From Streptomyces atriruber (lineage in GTDB: Bacteria > Actinomycetota > Actinomycetes > Streptomycetales > Streptomycetaceae): DNA of 52,242 bases. A program made the translations under genes and the position numbers. The stretch spans positions 1 to 52,242 of the forward strand of contig NZ_LIPN01000068.1 of the NCBI RefSeq assembly GCF_001418325.1, in the 5' to 3' direction. Shown here in pieces: positions 1-9,358 of the stretch; the first letter of the stretch is position 1; each line of letters starts with the position of its first letter. Below the pieces are notes generated by a model that did not search any database, was not told the DNA's origin, and saw only the letters and a program-made list of their open reading frames with translations.

Positions 1-213
1 GAGTCCTCGCCCCCGGAGTCCGCGACCCCGGAGTCCGCGACCCCGAAGGCCGCGCCCGAGGTGAAGTCCGACGCCCCCTGGCACCACGCCCGCCCGGCGT
101 TCGAGCCCACTGAGCCGTCCGAGCCCACTGAGCCCACCGACCCCACTGAGCACACCGAGCCCACCAAGCCCACCGAAAACGAAAACGGCGACCGCACCGG
201 AGGCACCGAGTGA
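1..213 (+). CDS. Complex I subunit immediately upstream of nuoH, C-terminal tail only (partial)
   Basis: An open frame runs from the window edge to a TGA at 211-213 and overlaps the GTG start of nuoH, so it is the preceding gene of the nuo operon. Only about 70 residues are visible. They form a low-complexity, acidic, Pro/Thr/Glu-rich tail: first two ESATP-like repeats, then a short motif PWHHARPAF, then a run of about seven near-tripeptide repeats of the type (E/D)-P-T. None of this belongs to a recognisable catalytic domain. In a 14-gene operon the gene here would be nuoG; in the reduced Streptomyces nuo2 cluster it would be a NuoC- or NuoD-type subunit. The visible tail cannot decide. The repeats look like a disordered extension prone to length variation. 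Confidence 0.7.
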   Translation, partial: ESSPPESATPESATPKAAPEVKSDAPWHHARPAFEPTEPSEPTEPTDPTEHTEPTKPTENENGDRTGGTE

Positions 214-1178
214 ACGACGCCCTCGACGTCGCCCTGCGCCTCGTCATCGTCTTCGCGGTGTTCCTGGTCCTCCCCCTCGTCATCGGCCAGACCGAGCACA
301 AGGTGATGGCCCACATGCAGGGCCGCCTCGGCCCCATGCACGCGGGCGGCTTCCACGGCTGGGCGCAACTCGTCGCCGACGGCGTGAAGTTCGCCCAGAA
401 GGAAGACGTCGTCCCGGCCGACGCCGACCGCCGCGTCTTCCAACTTGCGCCCGCCATCGCCCTGCTGCCCTACCTCCTCGTCCTCATCGCGATCCCGATC
501 GGCCCCGACGAGGGCGCGGTCGGCGAGGTCGTCGACGCGGGCATCTTCTTCGTGCTCGCCGTGATGGGCGTCGGCGTGCTCGGCTCGCTCATGGCGGGCT
601 GGGCCAGCGCCAACAAGTTCTCCCTCCTCGGCGGCCTGCGCACCGCCGCCCAGCTCCTCGCGTACGAACTTCCGATGCTGCTCGCCGCCGCCTCGGTCGC
701 GATGGCCTCGGGCACGGTCTCGCTGCCCGGCATCGTCGACGCCTTCGAGTGGTGGTGGCTGCCCTGGCAGATCGTCGGCGCGCTGGTGTTCTTCATCGCG
801 GGCCTCGCCGAACTGCAGCGCCCGCCCTTCGACATGCCGGTCGCCGACTCCGAGATCATCTTCGGCGCCTACACCGAGTACACCGGTCTGCGCTTCGCCC
901 TCTTCCTCCTCGCTGAGTACGCCGGAATCGTCGTCCTGTGCGGACTGACCACCGTCCTCTTCCTGGGCGGCTGGCACGGCCCGTGGGGCGCCGACGGCCT
1001 CGGCTGGGTCTGGACGCTCCTGAAGACGGCCGTCCTCGCCTTCGTCGTGATCTGGCTGCGCGTCAGTTACCCCCGTCTCCGCGAGGACCAGCTCCAGAAG
1101 CTCTCCTGGACCCTCCTCGTCCCGCTCGCCCTCGCGCAGATCGCGCTCACCGGAATCGTGAAGGTGGCGATCAACTGA
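210..1178 (+). CDS. nuoH: NADH-quinone oxidoreductase subunit H (NuoH), short form
   Basis: Membrane subunit of complex I that forms much of the quinone-access tunnel and joins the peripheral arm to the proton-pumping arm. The 322-residue product is strongly hydrophobic with about eight helices. It shows the family signatures: GRLGP near residue 37, a stretch around residue 130 with [13 protein letters not shown] and AYELP, and [15 protein letters not shown] around residue 200 followed by E-Y-T-G-LRFA. It is clearly shorter than the housekeeping Streptomyces NuoH, which from memory has a long C-terminal extension to over 450 residues. GTG at 210 overlaps the upstream stop, and the TGA overlaps the nuoI ATG by one base, so translation is probably coupled. 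Identification is secure; assignment to the second nuo cluster is inference. Confidence 0.95.
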   Translation: MNDALDVALRLVIVFAVFLVLPLVIGQTEHKVMAHMQGRLGPMHAGGFHGWAQLVADGVKFAQKEDVVPADADRRVFQLAPAIALLPYLLVLIAIPIGPDEGAVGEVVDAGIFFVLAVMGVGVLGSLMAGWASANKFSLLGGLRTAAQLLAYELPMLLAAASVAMASGTVSLPGIVDAFEWWWLPWQIVGALVFFIAGLAELQRPPFDMPVADSEIIFGAYTEYTGLRFALFLLAEYAGIVVLCGLTTVLFLGGWHGPWGADGLGWVWTLLKTAVLAFVVIWLRVSYPRLREDQLQKLSWTLLVPLALAQIALTGIVKVAIN

Positions 1179-1759
1179 TGCCCCCGATCCCAGGCGCAGG
1201 CCTCGCCAAGGGCCTCGCCGTCACCCTGCGCACGATGACGAAGAAGACCGTCACCGAGCAGTACCCCGAGCACCAGCCCGAACTGCCGCCCCGCACTCGC
1301 GGCGTCATCGGCCTGTTCGAGGAGAACTGCACGGTCTGCATGCTCTGCGCCCGTGAATGCCCCGACTGGTGCATCTACATCGACTCCCACAAGGAGACGG
1401 TGCCGCCCGCCGCCCCCGGCGGACGCGAGCGCAGCCGCAACGTCCTCGACCGCTTCGCCATCGACTTCGCCCTCTGCATGTACTGCGGCATCTGCATCGA
1501 GGTCTGCCCCTTCGACGCGCTCTTCTGGTCACCGGAGTTCGAGTACGCCGAGACCGACATCCACGAACTCACCCACGAGCGCGACAAGCTTCGCGAGTGG
1601 ATGTGGACCGTCCCGGCCCCGCCCGCCCTGGACCCCGCCGCCGAGGAGCCCAAGGAACTCGCCGCCGCCCGCAAGTCCGCGGAGAAACTGGCGGCGGTCG
1701 AGACGCCCGCGCCCGCACCACCGGCCACCGGGTCCGAGGCGAAGGGCGGACAGTCGTGA
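1178..1759 (+). CDS. nuoI: NADH-quinone oxidoreductase subunit I (NuoI), two [4Fe-4S] clusters
   Basis: Ferredoxin-like subunit that passes electrons along the peripheral arm of complex I toward NuoB and quinone. The 193-residue product has two perfect C-x2-C-x2-C-x3-C-P motifs, [12 protein letters not shown] near residue 51 and [12 protein letters not shown] near residue 98, each able to hold a [4Fe-4S] cluster. Family phrases EENCTVC and the W-S-P-E-F-E stretch after the second motif are present. The last 45 residues or so are Ala/Pro/Glu-rich and not part of the fold. ATG at 1178 overlaps the nuoH stop by one base and the stop overlaps nuoJ. A longer upstream extension of this frame inside nuoH is a shadow. 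Confidence 0.96.
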   Translation: MPPIPGAGLAKGLAVTLRTMTKKTVTEQYPEHQPELPPRTRGVIGLFEENCTVCMLCARECPDWCIYIDSHKETVPPAAPGGRERSRNVLDRFAIDFALCMYCGICIEVCPFDALFWSPEFEYAETDIHELTHERDKLREWMWTVPAPPALDPAAEEPKELAAARKSAEKLAAVETPAPAPPATGSEAKGGQS

Positions 1760-2316
1760 ACATCGCCGCCGAAACACAGGGCTTCCTGTCCCCGACGGGC
1801 GTCGAGATCGCCTTCCTCCTGGTCGGCCTCGTCACCCTCGGCGCGGCGGTCGTCACGGTCACGACCAAGCAGCTGGTGCACGCCGCACTGTGGCTGGTGG
1901 TCGCGCTCGGCGGCCTCGCCGTCGAGTACCTCCTGCTGACCGCCGAGTTCATCGCCTGGGTGCAGGTCCTCATCTACGTCGGCTCCGTCGTCGTGCTCCT
2001 CCTCTTCGGACTGATGCTCACCAGGGCGCCCATCGGCCGCTCCCCGGAAGCCGATTCGGGCAACCGCCCGGTCGCGCTCGCGGTGGCCGTCGCCGCTGCC
2101 GCCGCCCTGGTCTGGGTCGTCGTGGACGCGTTCCGCACCACGGTGATCGATCTGGACGGCGGCGCCCAGGGCTCCACCGACGTGACCGGATCGATCCTCT
2201 TCCGGCACTGGGTGCTCCCCTTCGAGGCCCTCTCGGTCCTCCTCCTCGCCGCCCTCGTCGGCGCGATCGTCCTGTCCCGCAAGAACGCCGCCCAGGACCA
2301 GGAGGAGAACAGCTGA
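1756..2316 (+). CDS. nuoJ: NADH-quinone oxidoreductase subunit J (NuoJ)
   Basis: Membrane-arm subunit of complex I contributing to the central hydrophilic axis. The 186-residue product has five predicted hydrophobic helices. The typical NuoJ stretch lies near residues 40-80: [13 protein letters not shown], then [21 protein letters not shown], with the conserved glutamate and the V-Q-V-L-I-Y-V-G signature. The GTG start at 1756 overlaps the nuoI stop (GTGA arrangement) and the TGA shares its last base with the nuoK ATG. Upstream extension of the frame within nuoI lacks the hydrophobic pattern and was discarded. Confidence 0.95.
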   Translation: MNIAAETQGFLSPTGVEIAFLLVGLVTLGAAVVTVTTKQLVHAALWLVVALGGLAVEYLLLTAEFIAWVQVLIYVGSVVVLLLFGLMLTRAPIGRSPEADSGNRPVALAVAVAAAAALVWVVVDAFRTTVIDLDGGAQGSTDVTGSILFRHWVLPFEALSVLLLAALVGAIVLSRKNAAQDQEENS

Positions 2317-2732
2317 TGCACCTCCACCTCGCCTATCCCGCCGTCCTCGCCGCCCTCCTCTTCTGCGTCGGCCTGTACGGCGTGCTCGCCCGGCGCAACG
2401 CGATCCTGGTCCTGATGTCCGTCGAGCTGATGCTCAACGCCGTCAACCTCAACCTGGTCGCCTTCGACGTCTGGCTCCGCGACTCCCTCCACGCGGGACA
2501 GGCCCTGACCCTGTTCACCATCGCGATCGCCGCCGCCGAGATCGGCATCGGCCTCGCGATCGTCCTCGCCGTCTACCGCAACCGCGGCAGCTCCGCCGTC
2601 GACGACCTCCGCGACACCGCCGAGGGCCCCGACGACGATCCCGACGACAGCGAAGCCGCCGCCGACACCGAGGGCGCCGACGAAACCGACGCAGAGGCCG
2701 CACCGGCGCAGAAGGCTGAGGCCACCGCGTGA
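2316..2732 (+). CDS. nuoK: NADH-quinone oxidoreductase subunit K (NuoK) with acidic tail
   Basis: Small MrpC-like membrane subunit of complex I. Residues 1-95 hold three helices and the conserved [20 protein letters not shown] signature, including the intramembrane glutamate of helix 2 and a second glutamate in [11 protein letters not shown] of helix 3. The protein is 138 residues, against about 100 for most NuoK: the extra 40 or so residues form an Asp/Glu/Ala-rich tail without hydrophobic stretches. The ATG at 2316 overlaps nuoJ and the stop overlaps the GTG of nuoL by four bases. The core assignment is secure; the tail is a lineage-specific addition of unknown role. Confidence 0.95.
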   Translation: MHLHLAYPAVLAALLFCVGLYGVLARRNAILVLMSVELMLNAVNLNLVAFDVWLRDSLHAGQALTLFTIAIAAAEIGIGLAIVLAVYRNRGSSAVDDLRDTAEGPDDDPDDSEAAADTEGADETDAEAAPAQKAEATA

Positions 2733-4738
2733 CCACGACCACCCTCGCCGTCCTCGTCCCCCTCCTCCCGTTCCTCGGCGCGGCCGCGGGCTTGTTGCTC
2801 GGCCGCCGGATCCCCGGCCTCGTACGTCCCCTCGCGGTGCTGCCCACGCTCACGGCGCTGCTGCTCGCCGTCCTCGTGGCGGTCCGTCAGGGCGGTGGCA
2901 CCGGCGGCGGGAAGTCCCCGGTCGACGCCGCCACCGAGCTCACCCCGACCGGCTCGGTCCCCATCGAGCTCGCCCTGCACATCGACGGCTTCGCCGCCCT
3001 CGTCGCCGTCCTGGTCGGCGTCGTCGCCTCGTGCGTGCAGATCTACTCGACGGGCTACCTCCGCGAGGACCCGCGCTACCCCTCGTACGCCGCTCTCGTC
3101 TCCCTCTTCACCTCCGCGATGCTGCTCGTCGTCTACTCCGGCGACCTGATGGTGCTCCTGGTCGGCTGGGAGATCATGGGCATCTGCTCGTACTTCCTGG
3201 TCGGCCACTACTGGGAGACCCCCGAGGCGCGCGCCGCCTCCCTGAAGGCCTTCCTCGTCACCAAGCTCGGCGACGTCCCCTTCCTGATCGGTCTGTTCGC
3301 CCTCGCCGCCGACACCGGCTCCTTCCGCATCACGACGATCCTCGCGACGGTCGCGGACAGCGGCCTGGACCACCCGACGCTGATCGCCCTGCTGCTCCTC
3401 GCGGGTGTGGCGGGCAAGTCGGCGCAGTTCCCGCTGCACACCTGGCTGCCCGACGCGATGGCGGGCCCCACGCCCGTCTCCGCGCTGATCCACGCCGCGA
3501 CGATGGTCGCCGCCGGTGTCTACTTCGTGGCCCGGCTCCTGCCCGTCTTCGCCGCCTCCGCGGCCGCCCTGGTCGTCCTCGCCGTCATGGCCGCCGTCAC
3601 CATGGCCGGCTCGGCCCTCTCCGCGCTCGCCCAGGACGACATCAAGCGCGTCCTCGCGTACTCGACGATCGGCCAGCTCGGCTACATGACCGGCGCCCTC
3701 GCCGTCGGCGACCGCGGCGCCGCCGTCTTCCACCTCCTGTCGCACGGCGCCTTCAAGGCGCTCCTGTTCCTCGCGGCGGGCGTGATCATCCACGCCGCCG
3801 GCACCAACTCGCTTGCCGCCATGTCCCGGATGAAGGGCCTGCGCGACCGCATCCCCGACGCGTACTGGACGATGACCGTGGCGCTCCTCGCGCTCGCCGC
3901 GATCCCGCCGTTCAGCGGCTTCTTCTCCAAGGAGGCGGTGCTCGGTGCCGCCGAGCACACGGCCACGGGCCACGCCGAGTCCGTGCCCACCGCGGCGGGC
4001 TGGATCGTCCTCGTCGCCGGTCTGCTCACCGCCCTCCTCACCGCCGCCTACGCGACGCGCCTGTGGCTGCTCGCCTTCCACGGCCGGGGAGCGCAGGCCC
4101 CCGATCACGGGCGGCAGCCCATCGCCATGACCGCCGTGCTCTGGGTGCTCGCCGTCCCCTCCCTCGTCTTCGGTCTCGCCGTCGACGTCCTGCCGGACTG
4201 GTTCGACGGCCACTCGCTCACCCCGACGCTCACCACGTCCGTCCTGGGCACGGGCCTCGCGCTCGTCGGCGGCCTGGTCACCTACGGCGCCTGGCGGCAC
4301 ACCACGGCGCTCGCCGCCCGTGTCCCGATGGGCGCGGTCGCCGCGGACCCCGACGGCGACGGAGGCCAGGTCGAGGCGGAGGCCATCGCCACCCACGCGC
4401 CCGCGTACGGGAACGTCGCCTCGGCACCGGACCCGGCCGACCCCGGCCGCCTGCTGCTCGGACCGCTGCACCGGCACGCGGCCGTCGGCTTCCACCTCGA
4501 CGCCGTCTACACCGCCCTGTTCGTACGCCCCGTCCGCGCCGCGGCGAGCCTGGTCCGCTTCCTGGACCGCGAGGTCGTCGAGACGTACGTGCGCGGCGCG
4601 GGCGCCGCACCCCGCTGGCTCGGCGCGGCCGTCCGCCGCGCGCAGACCGGCAATGTGCAGACCTACCTGAGCGCGCTGCTCGCAGGCACGGTCGTCCTGG
4701 CCGTCGCCGCCGTCCTCGTCGCCACCGCCGGAGCGTGA
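2729..4738 (+). CDS. nuoL: NADH-quinone oxidoreductase subunit L (NuoL), antiporter-like
   Basis: Distal antiporter-like proton-pumping subunit of complex I, homologous to MrpA. The 669-residue product has about 14-16 hydrophobic helices. The key antiporter signatures are visible: [14 protein letters not shown] near residue 147, [34 protein letters not shown] near residues 230-260 and [11 protein letters not shown] near residue 337. The conserved helix-5 glutamate and helix-7/8 lysine and histidines are therefore present. The C-terminal third holds a hydrophilic loop near residues 535-590 and a final helix, as expected for the lateral extension. The GTG start overlaps nuoK. Confidence 0.96.
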   Translation: MTTTTLAVLVPLLPFLGAAAGLLLGRRIPGLVRPLAVLPTLTALLLAVLVAVRQGGGTGGGKSPVDAATELTPTGSVPIELALHIDGFAALVAVLVGVVASCVQIYSTGYLREDPRYPSYAALVSLFTSAMLLVVYSGDLMVLLVGWEIMGICSYFLVGHYWETPEARAASLKAFLVTKLGDVPFLIGLFALAADTGSFRITTILATVADSGLDHPTLIALLLLAGVAGKSAQFPLHTWLPDAMAGPTPVSALIHAATMVAAGVYFVARLLPVFAASAAALVVLAVMAAVTMAGSALSALAQDDIKRVLAYSTIGQLGYMTGALAVGDRGAAVFHLLSHGAFKALLFLAAGVIIHAAGTNSLAAMSRMKGLRDRIPDAYWTMTVALLALAAIPPFSGFFSKEAVLGAAEHTATGHAESVPTAAGWIVLVAGLLTALLTAAYATRLWLLAFHGRGAQAPDHGRQPIAMTAVLWVLAVPSLVFGLAVDVLPDWFDGHSLTPTLTTSVLGTGLALVGGLVTYGAWRHTTALAARVPMGAVAADPDGDGGQVEAEAIATHAPAYGNVASAPDPADPGRLLLGPLHRHAAVGFHLDAVYTALFVRPVRAAASLVRFLDREVVETYVRGAGAAPRWLGAAVRRAQTGNVQTYLSALLAGTVVLAVAAVLVATAGA

Positions 4739-4744
4739 GCAGCC

Positions 4745-6364
4745 GTGATCGGTATCAGTGAGTCCGTGATGCAGTTTCTTCTGGCGTTGATCGTCGTCGG
4801 CCCGCTCATCGGCGCGGTGGCCGCTCTCCTGCCCGCCCCGCCCGGGCTGAAGGGGAAGTCGCCCGACCAGGCCGTGCTGCGCCACGGGGTGAGCGTGACC
4901 GGCGTGATCCTGCTCGCGGCGATCGTCCTCGCGCTCGGCTTCGACCACGACCAGCCGTCGAAGATGCAGGCCACGACCGATATCAGCTGGATCCCCGCAC
5001 TCGACGTGCGCATCCATCTCGGCATCGACGGCATCTCGCTCCCCCTTCTGGTCCTGACCGCGCTGCTGACCTTCCTCTGCGCGCTCTACAGCTACTTCAA
5101 AATGCCGTCGGGCCCGTCTCCCAAGGCATTCGTGGCACTGATCCTCGTGCTCGAGTCCGGCACCCTCGCGACCTTCGCCGTCCTCGATCTGCTGCTGTTC
5201 TTCCTGGCGTTCGAGATGGTGCTCATCCCGATGTACTTCCTCATCGCACGCTGGGGCGGTGAGCAACGGACCCGGGCCGCTTGGAAGTTCATCCTCTACA
5301 CACTGCTCGGCTCCGTCGTCATGCTGCTGGGCCTGCTCCTCATCGGGCTCAAGTCCGGCACATTCGACATGGTGGCACTCGCCACTGACAACGGCCGGGG
5401 CATGACCACATCCGTGCAGGTCATCGCGGTTCTGGCGATCGGTGTCGGGCTCGCGGTCAAGACGCCGATGTGGCCGCTGCACAGCTGGCTGCCCGACGCC
5501 CACACCGCCGCGCCCACCGTCGGATCGGTCCTGCTGGCCGGCGTCATGCTGAAGATGGGCACATACGGGTTCGTCCGGATCGTTCTGCCCATCGCCCCGG
5601 ACGGAATGCGGGAGTTCGCGCCGTACCTCGCCGCGTTCGCGGTCGTCGGCATCATCTACGGATCCCTGGCCTGCCTCGCGCTCGCCAAGCAGGGCGCGAA
5701 GGGCGACCTCAAGCGCCTCATCGCGTACTCGTCCGTCGGCCACATGGGCTTCGTCCTGCTCGGCATCTCGACGATGAGCCCCACCGGTGTGAACGGCGCC
5801 CTGTTCGCCAACATCGCCCACGGCCTCATCACCGGCCTGCTCTTCTTCCTCGTCGGCGCCCTCAAGGACCGCACCGGCACGACCGACCTCGACACCCTCG
5901 CGCAGGGGTCCGGCGCCGCGCTCTACGGCAAGGCGCCGCGCCTCGGCGGACTCCTCGCGTTCGGCGCCGTCGCCTCGCTCGGCCTGCCGGGACTCGCCGG
6001 GTTCTGGGGCGAGATGCTGGCGCTGTTCGGCGCGTTCGAGCCCGCTGCCGACCTGAGCCGCCCCGCCTTCCTCACCTTCATGGCGATCGCCGCGTTCGGC
6101 ACCCTGCTCACCGCCGCGTACATGCTCATCGTCGTACGCCGCGTCTGCATGGGCCCGATGCCGCAGACCACGGCCGACGAACCCGCGGCCGAGGCACTCG
6201 CCGACGACCCCGCGCCCAAGGCGCTCGCCGACGTCCACGGCTACGAGTTCGCCGCCTGGACCCCGCTCGTCGCCCTCACCGTCCTCGCCGGACTCTGGCC
6301 CGCGGCTCTCCTCGGCCTGACCGACCCGGCCGTGCAGAAGCTCCTCACTGGAGGCAAGTCGTGA
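4745..6364 (+). CDS. nuoM: NADH-quinone oxidoreductase subunit M (NuoM), antiporter-like
   Basis: Second antiporter-like proton pump of complex I, related to MrpD. The 539-residue product carries the NuoM signatures: HLGIDGISLPLL near residue 95, FEMVLIPMYFLI near residue 157 with the key glutamate, AVKTPMWPLHSWLPDAHTAAPT near residue 238, and an AYSSVGHMGFV stretch near 330. GTG at 4745, six bases after the nuoL stop with GGAG at 4731-4734, is the start used here; an ATG at 4769 is the main alternative and would remove eight residues. A charged cytoplasmic loop with repeated EALADDPA-type phrases lies near residue 485. The stop overlaps the nuoN GTG. Confidence 0.95.
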   Translation: MIGISESVMQFLLALIVVGPLIGAVAALLPAPPGLKGKSPDQAVLRHGVSVTGVILLAAIVLALGFDHDQPSKMQATTDISWIPALDVRIHLGIDGISLPLLVLTALLTFLCALYSYFKMPSGPSPKAFVALILVLESGTLATFAVLDLLLFFLAFEMVLIPMYFLIARWGGEQRTRAAWKFILYTLLGSVVMLLGLLLIGLKSGTFDMVALATDNGRGMTTSVQVIAVLAIGVGLAVKTPMWPLHSWLPDAHTAAPTVGSVLLAGVMLKMGTYGFVRIVLPIAPDGMREFAPYLAAFAVVGIIYGSLACLALAKQGAKGDLKRLIAYSSVGHMGFVLLGISTMSPTGVNGALFANIAHGLITGLLFFLVGALKDRTGTTDLDTLAQGSGAALYGKAPRLGGLLAFGAVASLGLPGLAGFWGEMLALFGAFEPAADLSRPAFLTFMAIAAFGTLLTAAYMLIVVRRVCMGPMPQTTADEPAAEALADDPAPKALADVHGYEFAAWTPLVALTVLAGLWPAALLGLTDPAVQKLLTGGKS

Positions 6365-7902
6365 CCGTGGCCGCCGCAAGCGCCGAGAGCGCCACAAGCC
6401 TGGTCCAGTCCGTCGACTGGCTCGCGGTCGCGCCGCCGACCATCGCGGCGGTCGTCGGCCTCGTCGTGCTCGTCGCCGACCTCTTCGTGAAGGACGGCAG
6501 GAAGGCGCTCCTCGGCTGGATCTCCGTGGCGGGCCTGGCCGCCGCCGCGCTCGCCCTGCTGCCGCTCCTGAACGACGACCGCTCGACCTTCTGCCTGACC
6601 GGCGGCGGTACGCAGGCGTGCAGCTACAGCGCCGACCGCTTCACCCTCGTCATCCAGCTCCTCGTCCTCGGCGGCGCGCTGCTCGCCGCCCTGCTCTCGA
6701 TGAGCACCCTCAAGGACTCCGGCGACGAACTGCCCGCGGGGGAGTTCTGGTTCCTGCTGCTCTCGTCCGCGGCGGGCGCCGCCCTGCTGCCCGCCTCGCG
6801 TGACCTCGCGACGCTCATCGTCGCCCTCGAAGTCGCCTCCCTCCCGGCGTTCGCCCTCGTCGGCCTCAAGCGCGGCGACAAGCGCTCCTCGGAAGCGGCC
6901 CTGAAGTTCTTCCTCTCCTCGGTCACCGCGACCGCCGTGAGCCTCATGGGCGTCAGCTTCGTGTACGCCGCCACGGGCACCCTGCACCTCACGGAGATCG
7001 CCACCGAACTCCAGAAGGTCGACGGGCAGCTCCACACCCTGGCCCAGACCGGCGTCGCCCTCACCCTCGTCGGCTTCGCCTTCAAGGTGGCGGCGGTGCC
7101 CTTCCACTTCTGGGTGCCCGACACCTACGTAGGCGCGCCGCTGCCCGTCGCCGCCTATCTCTCCGTCGTCGGCAAGGCCGTCGGCTTCACCGGTCTCATC
7201 CTCGTCACCGTCGTCGCCTTCCCGTCGTACGCGGACGTCTGGGGTCCGGCACTCGCCGTCCTGGCCGCGCTCACCATGACCGCGGGCAACGTGGCGGCCC
7301 TGCGCCAGCAGGCCACGCGCGCGTACAGCGCGGTGCGCCTGCTCGCCTGGTCGTCAGTCGGCCAGGCGGGCTACCTCCTCGTGCCGATCGCCGCCGCCGG
7401 ATACGCCGACGACACCGCCGGAGCCGAGAAGGCCATCGGTTCCACCGTCGCCTACGCCCTGATGTACGCGGCCGTGAACCTCGGCGCCTTCGCCGTGGCG
7501 GCCCTCGTCGGCCGTACGCGGCGCCTGAACCGCGTCAGCGACTACCGCGGCCTGTACGCGCGCAGCCCCCTGGCCGCCCTCGTCCTCGGCTTCTTCCTGC
7601 TCTGCCTGGCCGGTCTGCCGCCCGGCATCATCGGCCTCTTCGCGAAGGTCACGGTCTTCTCGTCCGCCGTCGACGCAGGTCTCGGCTGGCTCGCCGTGGT
7701 GATGGCCGTGAACGTGGTGATCGCGCTCTTCTACTACCTCCAGTGGACCGCGCTCCTGTTCCGCGCCCCCGAGGGCGAACCGGTCAAGCACCGCGTCCCC
7801 GCCCCGCTCACCGCGGCCATCGCGCTGACGGCGGTCCTCGGGATCGCCCTCTCCGGAGCGCCCCAGCTGATCCTGAGGTTCTCGGACACCGGTCTGTTCT
7901 GA
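6361..7902 (+). CDS. nuoN: NADH-quinone oxidoreductase subunit N (NuoN), antiporter-like
   Basis: Innermost antiporter-like proton-pumping subunit of complex I. The 513-residue product has about 14 helices and the NuoN signatures: VALEVASLPAFALVG near residue 155 with the helix-5 glutamate, GFAFKVAAVPFHFWVPDTYVGAP near residue 240, and YSAVRLLAWSSVGQAGYLL near residue 325. GTG at 6361 overlaps the nuoM stop by four bases (GTGA), which excludes the longer upstream reading. It is the last gene of the operon. No convincing hairpin terminator was found directly after it, and the next gene, htpX, lies 184 bases on. Confidence 0.96.
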   Translation: MTVAAASAESATSLVQSVDWLAVAPPTIAAVVGLVVLVADLFVKDGRKALLGWISVAGLAAAALALLPLLNDDRSTFCLTGGGTQACSYSADRFTLVIQLLVLGGALLAALLSMSTLKDSGDELPAGEFWFLLLSSAAGAALLPASRDLATLIVALEVASLPAFALVGLKRGDKRSSEAALKFFLSSVTATAVSLMGVSFVYAATGTLHLTEIATELQKVDGQLHTLAQTGVALTLVGFAFKVAAVPFHFWVPDTYVGAPLPVAAYLSVVGKAVGFTGLILVTVVAFPSYADVWGPALAVLAALTMTAGNVAALRQQATRAYSAVRLLAWSSVGQAGYLLVPIAAAGYADDTAGAEKAIGSTVAYALMYAAVNLGAFAVAALVGRTRRLNRVSDYRGLYARSPLAALVLGFFLLCLAGLPPGIIGLFAKVTVFSSAVDAGLGWLAVVMAVNVVIALFYYLQWTALLFRAPEGEPVKHRVPAPLTAAIALTAVLGIALSGAPQLILRFSDTGLF

Positions 7903-8021
7903 GGCCCGCCCGGTGACGGTCCCCGCGAGCCGCGCGCGACCGTCACCCGCGCGGCCTACATCGCTCCTGCGTGCACAAGGGAACTAGTGCTCCCCGCCTG
8001 GCGTTGACCAGTACGGGAGGG

Positions 8022-8037
8022 TCCACTGAACAGTGGA
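8022..8037. promoter_or_regulatory. 16-bp perfect palindrome in the nuoN-htpX gap
   Basis: The arms TCCACTG and CAGTGGA flank a two-base centre (AA). The palindrome lies about 50 bases before the htpX start and 12 bases after a TTGACC hexamer (8004-8009) that resembles a -35 element, although no good -10 follows at 16-18 bases. A dimeric regulator could bind here; none is identified. Confidence 0.4.
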
Positions 8038-8086
8038 AGCACCAGTCAGCAGAGGGTTCCCCCACGCACCACCAGGAGGGCGTACC

Positions 8087-8950
8087 GTGCACCGCCGGCA
8101 CAACGGATTGAAGACCGCCGTACTCCTCGGGGGACTGTCCGCGCTCATCCTTGTCATCGGCAGTTTCTTCGGGCGTACGGGCCTGATCGTCGCGCTCTTC
8201 GTGGCGCTCGGCACCAATGCGTACGCGTACTGGAACAGCGACAAGCTCGCCCTGCGCGCCATGCGTGCCCGCCCGGTGAGCGAATTCGAGGCCCCCGAGC
8301 TGTACCGCATGGTCCGCGAGCTCTCCACCCAGGCCCGCCAGCCCATGCCCCGCCTGTACATCTCGCCCACCGAGGCGCCGAACGCGTTCGCGACGGGCCG
8401 CAACCCCCGCAACGCGGCGGTGTGCTGCACGGACGGCATCCTGCGACTCCTCGACGAGCGCGAGCTGCGCGGAGTCATCGGCCACGAGCTCAGCCACGTC
8501 TACAACCGGGACATCCTGATCTCCTCGGTCGCGGGCGCCCTCGCCTCCGTGATCATGTTCCTGGTGAACTTCGCCTGGCTGATCCCCGTCGGCCGCTCGA
8601 ACGACAACGACGGCCCCGGCATCTTCGGCATGCTCCTGATCATGCTGCTCGGCCCGCTGGCGGCATCCATCATCCAGCTCGCGATCAGCCGCTCCAGGGA
8701 GTACGAGGCCGACGCGTCCGGCGCCCAGCTCACCGGCGACCCCCTGGCCCTGGCCAGCGCTCTGCGTAAACTCGACGCAGGGACGAAGCAGTTGCCGCTG
8801 CCGCCCGAGCCCCGCCTGGAGACCGCCAGTCACATGATGATCGCGAACCCCTTCCGTCCGGGGCAGGGCATGTCCAAGATGTTCTCCACGCACCCGCCGA
8901 TGGCGGATCGCATCGCCCGACTCGAGCAGATGGCAGGTCGTCAGCAGTGA
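8087..8950 (+). CDS. htpX: HtpX-type membrane metalloprotease (M48B)
   Basis: Zinc endopeptidase of the cytoplasmic membrane that helps clear damaged membrane proteins. The 287-residue product starts with two hydrophobic segments (about residues 9-45), then the M48 domain with HELSH at residues 133-137 and a downstream [11 protein letters not shown] that supplies the third zinc ligand. Two more hydrophobic segments follow the active site, and the ending [13 protein letters not shown] is the family C-terminus. GTG at 8087 was chosen because AGGAGGG sits at 8074-8080 with ideal spacing; the longer reading from 8033 begins inside the palindrome region and lacks a ribosome-binding site. The stop overlaps the next gene. 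From memory, S. coelicolor likewise has htpX2 directly after its second nuo cluster. Confidence 0.95.
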   Translation: MHRRHNGLKTAVLLGGLSALILVIGSFFGRTGLIVALFVALGTNAYAYWNSDKLALRAMRARPVSEFEAPELYRMVRELSTQARQPMPRLYISPTEAPNAFATGRNPRNAAVCCTDGILRLLDERELRGVIGHELSHVYNRDILISSVAGALASVIMFLVNFAWLIPVGRSNDNDGPGIFGMLLIMLLGPLAASIIQLAISRSREYEADASGAQLTGDPLALASALRKLDAGTKQLPLPPEPRLETASHMMIANPFRPGQGMSKMFSTHPPMADRIARLEQMAGRQQ

Positions 8951-9342
8951 AGACAATTCTCAACGTCATATGGCTGGTCCTCTGCGGCTTCTGGATGTTC
9001 CTGGGCTATCTGCTGGCGGGCGTGCTGCTCTGCATCACGATCATCGGCATCCCGTTCGGCCTGGCCAGCTTCCGCATCGGCCGCTATGCCCTGTGGCCCT
9101 TCGGCTACACGACGGTCGAGCGCCGCGACGCGGGCGCGCCGTCCTGCCTGGGCAACGTCCTGTGGCTGGTCCTCGCGGGCTGGTGGCTCGCCATCGGCCA
9201 CATCGTCACGGGCTTCCTGCTCTGCGTCACGATCATCGGCATCCCCCTGGGCATCGCCAACTTCAAGCTGATCCCCGTCTCGCTGCTGCCGCTCGGCCGC
9301 GAGATCGTCCGCACCGACCAGCCGTTCGCCGCACGCTACTGA
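8947..9342 (+). CDS. YccF-domain inner-membrane protein, two tandem YccF units
   Basis: A 131-residue membrane protein made of two copies of the YccF unit. The first (about residues 4-52) reads [11 protein letters not shown], then [20 protein letters not shown]. The second (about residues 68-118) reads [11 protein letters not shown], then [16 protein letters not shown]. The GIP-F/L-G pattern after a hydrophobic helix is the hallmark of the family. The function is not known. The GTG start overlaps the htpX stop (GTGA), so the two are very probably translated together, which hints at a shared membrane-maintenance role. Confidence 0.85.
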   Translation: MKTILNVIWLVLCGFWMFLGYLLAGVLLCITIIGIPFGLASFRIGRYALWPFGYTTVERRDAGAPSCLGNVLWLVLAGWWLAIGHIVTGFLLCVTIIGIPLGIANFKLIPVSLLPLGREIVRTDQPFAARY

Positions 9343-9358
9343 AGCGGGGCGCACTCCG

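Noticed and set aside
2573..6397. A 1274-codon minus-strand frame opposite nuoL and nuoM
   Set aside because: Low-complexity Arg/Gly/Glu/Asp-rich shadow of the nuo genes, with no hydrophobic core or family signature.
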